Positions 15,647 to 21,898 of a stretch of 32,991 nucleotides of DNA are shown piece by piece. Numbering within the stretch: position 1 is the first letter of the stretch; every line of letters starts with the position of its first letter. The stretch comes from an uncultured Lachnospiraceae bacterium (lineage in GTDB: Bacteria; Bacillota; Clostridia; Lachnospirales; Lachnospiraceae): contig CAMXIK010000032.1 of the NCBI GenBank assembly GCA_947243855.1, positions 1 through 32,991 of the forward strand, in the 5' to 3' direction. The notes under the pieces were generated by a model. It saw only the letters and a list, made by a program, of their open reading frames with translations, was not told the DNA's origin and searched no databases. The position numbers and the translations under genes are program-made.

Positions 15647-18015
15647 TACTGCTTGTCCCGGTTAAGCTGCATCGTGAGGCCAATCCTCTTCTTGGCTAGA
15701 TCGACAGTAAGCACCTGTACGTCCACCACATCGCCCACGCTGACCGCCTCCAACGGATGCTTGATATAACGGTCTGTGATCTGGGAAATGTGCACCAAAC
15801 CGTCCTGATGCACGCCGATATCCACAAATACGCCAAAGTCGATCACGTTCCTGACCGTTCCCTTCAAGATCATGCCGGGCTTTAAGTCCTTCATGTCAAG
15901 CACATCGCTTCTGAGAATCGGCGCAGGCATATCGTCTCTGGGATCTCTGGCTGGCTTTTCCAGTTCCGTCAGGATATCCACCAGCGTAATCTCCCCGATG
16001 CCCAGTTCTTCGGCCAGTTTCTTCTTGTCCTTCACCCGTTTGGCTAAATTGCTCACCGCCGTCTTTCCTTCGCCGTCCGCCGAAGCGCCAGCCGTCGTAT
16101 TGACATTCATAGCATTTTCCATCGGCATTTCCATACCGCCAAGAGCCGCCGCCAACGCTTTTCCCATGGCTGTGTCCGTATTACGGATGACCGGCTTTTT
16201 CGGCCGGGGCTGTTTTTTCTCCTTCACGGGAGCCGGCTTTTTGACCGCCGCCTTTTTCTGTGCCTCCTTCACATCCTCCATCGTAAGGCCCAGCTTCTCC
16301 ATCAGCTTCTTTGCCGCCTCATAAGATTCCGGATGGACGCTGGTGGCATCCAATGGGTTATCGCCGTCTGCAATCCGCATAAAGCCCGCGCACTGCTCAT
16401 AAGCCTTGGGCCCCAGCTTGGCCACCTTCAAAAGCTGTTTTCTGTCCGTAAAGCGGCCGTTCTTTTCGCGATAATCCACAATATTTCTGGCAATCACCTT
16501 GGTCACGCCGGACACATACTCAAGAAGGGACGCGGAAGCCGTATTCAAATCGACGCCTACCCGGTTCACGCTGTCCTCCACCACGCCGCCGAGAGCCTCG
16601 GTCAATTTTTTCTGATTCATATCATGCTGATACTGCCCCACACCAATAGACTTGGGATCGATCTTCACAAGCTCCGCCAAGGGGTCCTGCAGCCGCCTCG
16701 CAATAGAAGCCGCGCTTCTTTGGCCCACGTCAAATTCCGGGAACTCCTCCGTAGCCAGTTTGCTGGCCGAATAAACGGAAGCCCCCGCCTCGTTGACGAT
16801 CACATACTGCACCGGCGTATCCAGCTCCTTAATCAGCTCCACAATGACCTGCTCGGACTCTCTGGAAGCCGTGCCGTTTCCAACGGAAATCAAGGATACA
16901 TGATACTTTTTAATTAATTTTTTCAACTCCGCCTTGGCCTGCTCCACCTTATTCTGGGGCGCGGTGGGATAGATTACCTTCGTGTCCAGAACCTTGCCAG
17001 TCTCGTCCACCACGGCCAGCTTACAGCCCGTGCGGAAAGCAGGGTCCCAGCCGAGCACCACCTTCCCCTTGATGGGCGGCTGTAACAGAAGCTGCTCCAA
17101 ATTCTTGCCAAATACGGAGATCGCGCCGTCCTCCGCCTTCTCTGTCAGGTCGTTTCTGATCTCCCTTTCAATAGCGGGCGCAATCAGCCTTTCATAACTG
17201 TCCGCAATCACTTCCTCCAGAATCGGGGATGTGACATCATTGTCATTTTTAATCGTTTTCGTCCGCAAAAACTGTAAGATCCGCTCTGTGGGAGCCTCCA
17301 CCTTCACCGTCAGGAATTTTTCGTTTTCTCCCCTATTAATGGCCAGCACCCGATGCCCCGCCACCTTGTTGATAGGCTCCTCATATGCGTAATACATCTC
17401 GTAAACGCTCTCCGCCTTCTCATCTTTGGCGGCGCTCGTAAGCTTCCCTTCCTTCATGGTAACATCGCGGATATAGCTGCGGTAATCCGCCTCGTCGGAA
17501 ATCTGCTCCGCAATGATATCCTTCGCTCCCTGCACAGCCTCCTCCGCCGTCGCCACAGATTTCGCAGCGTCCTCGTCCTCATGGATATAGGCGGCAGCAG
17601 CCTCCTCGATGGGCATGGTCATTTCCTGCGCCAAAATCATTTCCGCAAGGGGTTCTAACCCCTTCTCCTTCGCCACACCTGCGCGGGTCTTTCTCTTCGG
17701 ACGGTAGGGTCGGTAAAGGTCTTCCACCACCACCATAGTCTCCGCCGCCAAAATCTTTTCCTTCAACTCGTCTGTCAGCTTCCCCTGCTCCTCGATGCTT
17801 CCAAGCACCTGCTCTTTTTTCTCTTCCAGATTGCGCAGATAGATGAGACGCTCGTGCAGATTCCTTAAAACCTCGTCGTTTAAAGAACCCGTCTTTTCTT
17901 TGCGGTATCTGGCGATAAAAGGAATCGTGTTTCCTTCGTCGATCAGGGAAACAGCCGCCTCCACCTGCCATTTTTCTACCTTCAGTTCCTCTTTTAATTT
18001 CAAAATAATATCCAT
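15646..18015 (-). CDS. tex: Tex-family RNA-binding transcription accessory protein
   Basis: Tex is a cytosolic nucleic-acid-binding protein linked to transcription elongation; its exact role is unclear. In order are seen the N-terminal helical part (IPFIARYRKEKTGSLNDEVL), the YqgF-like RNase H fold (VVLGWDPAFRTGCKLAVVDE), the helix-hairpin-helix region (VGVDLNTASASLLEYVSGV; AKLGPKAYEQCAGFMRI) and a C-terminal S1 domain (about residues 705-780, LKGTVRNVIDFGVFVDIGVH). At 789 residues it is some 70 longer than usual. The excess is a Lys/Pro/Ala-rich linker at about 590-660. The ATG has GGAGG at good spacing and a promoter at 18084-18112. Confidence 0.95.
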   Translation of the reverse strand: MDIILKLKEELKVEKWQVEAAVSLIDEGNTIPFIARYRKEKTGSLNDEVLRNLHERLIYLRNLEEKKEQVLGSIEEQGKLTDELKEKILAAETMVVVEDLYRPYRPKRKTRAGVAKEKGLEPLAEMILAQEMTMPIEEAAAAYIHEDEDAAKSVATAEEAVQGAKDIIAEQISDEADYRSYIRDVTMKEGKLTSAAKDEKAESVYEMYYAYEEPINKVAGHRVLAINRGENEKFLTVKVEAPTERILQFLRTKTIKNDNDVTSPILEEVIADSYERLIAPAIEREIRNDLTEKAEDGAISVFGKNLEQLLLQPPIKGKVVLGWDPAFRTGCKLAVVDETGKVLDTKVIYPTAPQNKVEQAKAELKKLIKKYHVSLISVGNGTASRESEQVIVELIKELDTPVQYVIVNEAGASVYSASKLATEEFPEFDVGQRSAASIARRLQDPLAELVKIDPKSIGVGQYQHDMNQKKLTEALGGVVEDSVNRVGVDLNTASASLLEYVSGVTKVIARNIVDYREKNGRFTDRKQLLKVAKLGPKAYEQCAGFMRIADGDNPLDATSVHPESYEAAKKLMEKLGLTMEDVKEAQKKAAVKKPAPVKEKKQPRPKKPVIRNTDTAMGKALAAALGGMEMPMENAMNVNTTAGASADGEGKTAVSNLAKRVKDKKKLAEELGIGEITLVDILTELEKPARDPRDDMPAPILRSDVLDMKDLKPGMILKGTVRNVIDFGVFVDIGVHQDGLVHISQITDRYIKHPLEAVSVGDVVDVQVLTVDLAKKRIGLTMQLNRDKQ

Positions 18016-18083
18016 GATTTCCTCCGTGTTGGTAACATTGCAGCAGTGCGCACTCGAAAAACCTTCGGTTTGCCCTCGCGTAC

Positions 18084-18112
18084 ATTATAACATATAACAT
18101 CTTCACCGACAA
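18084..18112 (-). promoter_or_regulatory. Promoter of tex
   Basis: On the minus strand TTGTCG (18107-18112), a 17-base spacer and the consensus TATAAT (18084-18089) lie about 70 bases before the tex start. Confidence 0.75.
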
Positions 18113-18117
18113 ATGAA

Positions 18118-18146
18118 TAGACTTTACCTTTTTGCTATGATATACT
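18118..18146 (+). promoter_or_regulatory. Promoter of the plus-strand three-gene operon
   Basis: TAGACT (18118-18123), a 17-base spacer and TATACT (18141-18146) precede the first plus-strand gene by 25 bases. It is divergent from the tex promoter, with the two -35 boxes only 5 bases apart, so the two may influence each other. Confidence 0.7.
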
Positions 18147-18170
18147 GATTGTTACAGGAGGTACACCCCT

Positions 18171-18623
18171 ATGGACTATAATCCCTATCCCCCTTACGGT
18201 ACGCCCATGCAGCCGGCGCCCGTAAGCCACAAGGGAGACGGCATGGCGACCGCATCTATGGCGCTCGGCATCATATCGCTGGTCAGTCTGTTGTTTTTAC
18301 AAATTTGGATTCCCTTTATTTTGGGCGGGGTCAGCATTATCTTGGCGATTCTCTCAAGGGGAAATTTGAAAAAACTGTTTAGCAAAGCAAAGGCCGGCAT
18401 CATTTGCAGCAGCATTGCCCTCGGATTGGACGTCTGCTTTTGTATTTTTTCTTTCTGGCTTGTCCTTGTTCTCCCGAACCAGTCTCCACCGTTTCGGAAA
18501 GAACTCAATACCCTATTCGAACAGCAGTACGGGGTCTCCTATGATGAGTTTATGGACGAAATAAATAACATATTGGAAGGCGAACCGATAGACGAAGATA
18601 TTTTGGAAAAATTAGGCTACTAA
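18171..18623 (+). CDS. Small DUF4190-like membrane protein
   Basis: The 150-residue protein starts with a Pro/Tyr-rich cytoplasmic segment (MDYNPYPPYGTPMQPAP), then two or three membrane helices (GMATASMALGIISLVSLLF onward to about residue 60, and KAGIICSSIALGLDVCFCIF at about 70-100), then an acidic C-terminal tail with LEGEPIDEDILEKLGY. The N-terminal Pro-rich stretch followed by this pair of helices is the DUF4190 pattern, common in Firmicutes and of unknown role. GGAGG is 10 bases before the ATG. It is the first gene of a plus-strand operon, with the next gene starting 19 bases downstream. Confidence 0.7.
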   Translation: MDYNPYPPYGTPMQPAPVSHKGDGMATASMALGIISLVSLLFLQIWIPFILGGVSIILAILSRGNLKKLFSKAKAGIICSSIALGLDVCFCIFSFWLVLVLPNQSPPFRKELNTLFEQQYGVSYDEFMDEINNILEGEPIDEDILEKLGY

Positions 18624-18642
18624 TAAAAAGGAGTGAGTGAAC

Positions 18643-19098
18643 ATGACCATCGGAAGCGTAACGCAAGGATATGAAAACGTCGTTATCAAAAATCCGGGTG
18701 AATCTACCGAAAAACAGGCAGGCCGGAAATCTTCTCCCGCCGAGTGCGAGACCTGCAAAAACCGCAAATATCAGGACGGCTCCGACGAGGGCGACGTTTC
18801 CTTTAAGGCGGCGGCCCATATCGATCCGAAATCTGCGGCGGCAAGAGTCAGAAGCCATGAGCAGGAACATGTGAATAACGCCTACCAGAAAGCCGCGGAA
18901 AAGAACGGCAAGGTGGTTTCCTGCAATGTATCCATTCACACTGCAATCTGTCCGGAATGCGGCCGCACCTATGTGTCCGGCGGCACTACCGCTACCCAGA
19001 TCAAATACCGCAACGAGGAAAATCCTTACCAGAAGGATATGAAATCCTCCGACGCTGCCAACAAATATCTTGGCATGAATTACGACGAAGCTGTCTGA
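18643..19098 (+). CDS. Small HExxH protein with two Cys motifs (putative metal protein)
   Basis: The 151-residue protein carries RSHEQEHVNNA around residue 75, a perfect HExxH zinc-peptidase motif. It also has two possible metal-binding Cys pairs, CETCKNRKYQDG near residue 32 and CPECGRTY near residue 105. After the HExxH comes a beta section ending YVSGGTTATQIKY. The order HE-x-x-H then a GG-containing strand is reminiscent of SprA-related putative metalloproteases, but the match is weak. No signal peptide or membrane helix is seen. I start it at the ATG at 18643, 9 bases after AGGAG, not at the GTG two codons earlier. It lies between two membrane-protein genes in one operon. Confidence 0.65.
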   Translation: MTIGSVTQGYENVVIKNPGESTEKQAGRKSSPAECETCKNRKYQDGSDEGDVSFKAAAHIDPKSAAARVRSHEQEHVNNAYQKAAEKNGKVVSCNVSIHTAICPECGRTYVSGGTTATQIKYRNEENPYQKDMKSSDAANKYLGMNYDEAV

Positions 19099-19121
19099 CA
19101 GAAAGGTATTGTGATCCTGCT

Positions 19122-19931
19122 ATGAACCATTTTAAATCATCCGCGGAATTAAAGGCATCCGCCAGAGAACATCTGCTTGGCCATTACGGAACAGTCGTCG
19201 GCGCTTATCTGCTTGCCGGTTTTCTTATCGGTATTGCATCCCGCATCGTTGCTTTCCTTGTTCCCCCGTACAATGTGGTCAATGCCGTCATCTATTACGC
19301 CATCACGTTTTTTATTGCCATCCTGATGGGACTGTTTCAGTCCGGATTTTGCTTTCTATATCTAAAGCTGGTCTGCGAGCGTCCGATCTCTGTCGGCGAC
19401 CTCTTTTACGGCTTCCAGCTTTGTCCTGATAAGGCGATCCTGATCCAAACATGGATCATGCTCATTATCTTTTTGGCGGGTCTGCCGCGCTATGTGCTCA
19501 ATTTTAAGATCGAAATGGCAGCCATGAGCGGAAACTCGTTCCTGCTTCTTACCGAAGAACAGATGGGGCAGATCATGAAATATATGCTTCCCTACTCCCT
19601 TTCCCTGATTCTGGTGGGAATCGTTGCGATTTTCATGTATCTGACATATGGGCAGGCCTTTTTCCTGCTCCATGATTTTCCGCAGTATTCCGCCAAGGAG
19701 CTTCTGAAAAGGAGCCGCCAGCTTATGGTACACCACAAAGGAAGACTCTTCTATCTGTGCGTGAGTTTTATACCGCTCCTCTTATTAGGCTGTCTGTCGG
19801 GCATAGCGTTTTTATGGATACTGCCGTACATGACCGCTACGGAAGCGGAATTTTTCCTAGACTTAATCCGCAAATCAAGCAGGGAAGAACCATCTTCCCC
19901 TGCTAGCCGCGCGGCCCGTGCGCCACTTTAG
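19122..19931 (+). CDS. DUF975 family integral membrane protein
   Basis: This is a 269-residue membrane protein with about five or six hydrophobic helices. The start MNHFKSSAELKASAREHLLGHYGTVVGAYLL is characteristic of DUF975 (regulatory sense unknown), as are the SVGDLFYGFQ loop and the ELLKRSRQLMVHHKGRLFYLCVSFIPLLLLG section. The ATG at 19122 fits the family N-terminus, though the ribosome site is weak (GAAAGG about 15 bases upstream). The last 20 or so residues (SREEPSSPASRAARAPL) are low complexity and are encoded by two strong inverted repeats, so the C-terminus may have been altered by a hairpin element. Followed by a terminator at 19964-20001. Confidence 0.8.
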   Translation: MNHFKSSAELKASAREHLLGHYGTVVGAYLLAGFLIGIASRIVAFLVPPYNVVNAVIYYAITFFIAILMGLFQSGFCFLYLKLVCERPISVGDLFYGFQLCPDKAILIQTWIMLIIFLAGLPRYVLNFKIEMAAMSGNSFLLLTEEQMGQIMKYMLPYSLSLILVGIVAIFMYLTYGQAFFLLHDFPQYSAKELLKRSRQLMVHHKGRLFYLCVSFIPLLLLGCLSGIAFLWILPYMTATEAEFFLDLIRKSSREEPSSPASRAARAPL

Positions 19932-19960
19932 TGGCATACTTCCTTTCCACGGGCCTGCGC
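19878..19960. repeat. Two consecutive inverted repeats at the end of the DUF975 gene
   Basis: The first hairpin pairs 19878-19888 with 19893-19904 (AGCAGGGAAGA / TCTTCCCCTGCT) around a 4-base loop. The second is longer: GCCCGTG (19914-19920) pairs with CACGGGC (19948-19954), extended by GCGC on each side. It contains an inner hairpin GCCAC-TTTA-GTGGC whose loop holds the stop codon of the membrane protein. Neither has a T tract of its own. Confidence 0.75.
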
Positions 19961-19963
19961 ATC

Positions 19964-20001
19964 AAAAAGAGGCCGCCTCGTAATGAAGTGACCTCTTTTT
20001 T
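19964..20001. terminator. Bidirectional intrinsic terminator between DUF975 gene and prfB
   Basis: AAAAAGAGG (19964-19972) pairs with CCTCTTTTT (19992-20000), leaving a T run on each strand. It serves both converging transcripts. Confidence 0.8.
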
Positions 20002-20012
20002 CTACTCATTTT

Positions 20013-21117
20013 TTAATTGTTAATCCATTTCAGATACGCATTGATAAAGGGATCAATCGCCCCGTCCATCACCGCGTCCACATTTCCGGACTCCTCGTTC
20101 GTGCGGTGGTCTTTCACCATGGTGTAAGGCTGCATGACATAAGAACGAATCTGGTTGCCCCAGCCAATTTCCTTCACATCGCCGCGGATATCCGACAACT
20201 TCTCCGCATTCTCCTCCTGTTTGAGCATATAGAGCTTTGCCTTTAGCATCTGCATCGCCTTATCCTTGTTCTGGAACTGGCTGCGCTCGTTCTGACAGGT
20301 CACCACAATCCCCGTAGGGAAGTGTGTGATACGGATCGCCGAGGAGGTCTTGTTGATGTGCTGGCCGCCCGCGCCGCTGCTTCGGTAAGTGTCGATGCGG
20401 ATATCCTCATCTTTAATCTCAATGTCCACATCTTCCTCGATATCCGGCATCACATCCAGAGAAACGAAAGAGGTCTGCCGCTTGCCCTGCGCGTTAAAAG
20501 GGGAAATCCGCACCAGACGGTGCACGCCCTTCTCCGATTTCAGATAGCCGTATGCATTCTCCCCATTGATCTGGAAGGTCACGGACTTAATGCCCGCCTC
20601 GTCGCCGTCCAGATAATCGATCACTTCCAATGCATAGCCCTTACGCTCCGCCCAACGGGTGTACATGCGGTAGAGCATACTGCACCAATCGCAGCTCTCC
20701 GTGCCGCCCGCGCCCGCGTTTAATTTCAAAATCGCATTGTTTCTGTCATACTCGCCCGACAACAGGGTGCTGATCCTGATATTTTCAAAGGTCTCCTTAA
20801 AAGAATTCAGCTCCTCTTCAATATCGGGAATGATCGCCGGGTCGTTGTCTTCGTAGCCCAGCTCGATCAGCGTCAAAATATCCTCATACTGACCGGAAAG
20901 TCCATCCATCGTCTCCACGATATCCTTAAGCTGCTTCGCCTCCCGCACTTTTGCGTTGGATTTCTCTGGATCATCCCAGAAATCCGGGGCCTGCATTTCC
21001 ATATCCAGCTCTTCGATCCGCTTAGCCTTATCCGCTAAGTTAAAGTGAATCCCTCACTTCCGCCAGTGGACTCTCGTATGCGAGGAGTTCTGTTTTCATA
21101 TTGTCTAATTCTACCAC
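20013..21117 (-). CDS. prfB: Peptide chain release factor 2, made by +1 programmed frameshift
   Basis: RF2 releases the peptide at UGA and UAA. The codon-recognition tripeptide SPF is in VRISPFNAQGKRQTSF and the catalytic GGQ in SSGAGGQHINKTSSAIR. The main frame opens only at 21041. A first short frame starts at GTG 21117 (VVELDNMKTELLAYE... to DSL) with AAGGTG 7 bases upstream, and ends at TAA 21040-21042. A +1 slip on CTT joins it to NLADKAKRIEELD, restoring the family N-terminus and a total of about 367 residues, the normal length. The coordinates cover both frames. Here the recoded stop is TAA, not the usual TGA. Its own promoter is at 21150-21178. Confidence 0.93.
21039..21058 (-). other. 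RF2 +1 recoding site with UAA stop
   Basis: Minus-strand sequence GAGGGATTCACTTTAAC: Shine-Dalgarno-like AGGG, 5 bases, then the slippery CTT (21043-21045), stop TAA (21040-21042) and C. In the well-known sites the order is the same but the stop is TGA and the gap after the SD-like block is about 3 bases. Confidence 0.85.
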
Positions 21118-21149
21118 TTAACGTCACCTTCTTTCCTTAAACTGTCTCT

Positions 21150-21178
21150 AGTATATCCCGTCTGACGTCATTTGTAAA
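21150..21178 (-). promoter_or_regulatory. Promoter of prfB
   Basis: On the minus strand TTTACA (21173-21178), a 17-base spacer and TATACT (21150-21155). The spacer contains the perfect palindrome TGACGTCA (21163-21170). Confidence 0.75.
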
Positions 21179-21196
21179 ATGCTTCCAGCCGAAACT

Positions 21197-21670
21197 TCAC
21201 ACAATTTCTTTTAACATCAATTTTTCTAGCTTTAAAATATCAGGAAAAACTACCTTTTTTCCCCGCGCATGGAGTTGTAGTATTCGCTTCATCTTTTTTC
21301 TTATTTCAACCTGTATGGCATATTTTACAGGAACAGGATTATTATTACGGGTGTGTATATGATCAAGATATTTTTCTGTAATTGGAAACATATTCTGTAA
21401 AAGAAATGCGGCCTTTTTCCCGTCATATTCTCCCAGCACAATCGTCAAGTTATTTCCATATTTTTCTATCTGCTTATTATATATTGCCTCAAATTTTTCC
21501 ACACAACTGCTAAGAGGCACTAACCAGAGTAATGATGTTTTCTCATCACGCATACAGTAAAAAGTTGGGCGATAATTGCCATTTTCCTTATTTTGCATAA
21601 GGTTCGGGTCATTTGCCTTTATAAAATATTCATCCTTAATATGATAAACATACCCCTCTTGATAATCCAT
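21197..21670 (-). CDS. cptN: Type III toxin-antitoxin toxin, CptN/ToxN family endoribonuclease
   Basis: The protein (157 residues) resembles CptIN-family toxins, which are sequence-specific endoribonucleases held inactive by binding their RNA antitoxin repeats. Recalled family blocks are YHIKDEYFIKANDPNLMQNK near the start, YRPTFYCMRDEKTSLLWLVP, KFEAIYNKQIEKYG, IVLGEYDGKKAAFLLQNMFP, KYLDHIHTRNNNPVPVK and the final FPDILKLEKLML. I start it at 21670 (MDYQEGY), 5 bases after GGGGAG; the longer frame runs into the terminator hairpin. Upstream lie a terminator, two 46-base repeats and a consensus promoter, which is the complete type III layout. It is AT-rich relative to its neighbours, suggesting transfer. 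Confidence 0.85.
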   Translation of the reverse strand: MDYQEGYVYHIKDEYFIKANDPNLMQNKENGNYRPTFYCMRDEKTSLLWLVPLSSCVEKFEAIYNKQIEKYGNNLTIVLGEYDGKKAAFLLQNMFPITEKYLDHIHTRNNNPVPVKYAIQVEIRKKMKRILQLHARGKKVVFPDILKLEKLMLKEIV

Positions 21671-21683
21671 AATGTCTCCCCGT

Positions 21684-21716
21684 AAAAATAGCCTTATCAC
21701 CTAAGCGATAAGGCTA
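21684..21716 (-). terminator. Terminator between antitoxin RNA and toxin gene
   Basis: AGCCTTATC (21707-21715 on the minus strand) pairs with GATAAGGCT (21690-21698) and is followed by ATTTTT. In type III systems such a leaky terminator sets the excess of antitoxin RNA over toxin mRNA. Confidence 0.9.
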
Positions 21717-21839
21717 ACATTTTCAAGCCGGATATTTATTAGACGCTTCCGGTAAGCGAACAATATTTTCAAGCCGTACATTTATCAGCCGCAAACGGTG
21801 TGCGAACAATATTTTCGATGACGGAATACTCCCGTCTCT
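21716..21839 (-). ncRNA. cptI: Type III antitoxin RNA with two 46-base pseudoknot repeats
   Basis: On the minus strand GAAAATATTGTTCGC begins at 21816 and again at 21770, and a truncated third copy (GAAAATGTTA) at 21724, so the period is exactly 46. Each full repeat can form an H-type pseudoknot. Repeat 1 has stem CGCA/TGCG with loop CCGT pairing to downstream ACGG. Repeat 2 has stem CGCTT/AAGCG with loop CCGG pairing to downstream CCGG. Both stems change together between repeats. A leader hairpin GACGG/CCGTC precedes repeat 1. CptN is expected to cut in the A-rich junction and to bind the processed repeats. Confidence 0.88.
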
Positions 21840-21845
21840 AATAGT

Positions 21846-21874
21846 ATTATATGTAATTTCGTAAAATATGTCAA
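21846..21874 (-). promoter_or_regulatory. Consensus promoter of the CptIN locus
   Basis: TTGACA (21869-21874), 17-base spacer, TATAAT (21846-21851) on the minus strand: a perfect sigma-A promoter. It lies 25 bases after the stop of the surface protein gene, without a terminator in between. Confidence 0.92.
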
Positions 21875-21898
21875 ATAAATTTTGTAATCTTCTGTCCG

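Noticed and set aside
18957..19121. N-terminal extension of the DUF975 protein
   Set aside because: The extension overlaps the HExxH gene in another frame; the family N-terminus starts at MNHFKSS (19122).
21002..21117. prfB as a frameshifted pseudogene or sequencing error
   Set aside because: The break is at CTT-TAA-C after an SD-like block, exactly where RF2 genes carry programmed recoding, and both sides match the RF2 N-terminus.
21716..21816. CRISPR-like repeats
   Set aside because: Only two full 46-base units without spacers, followed by a terminator and a toxin gene; they fit a type III antitoxin and not an array.
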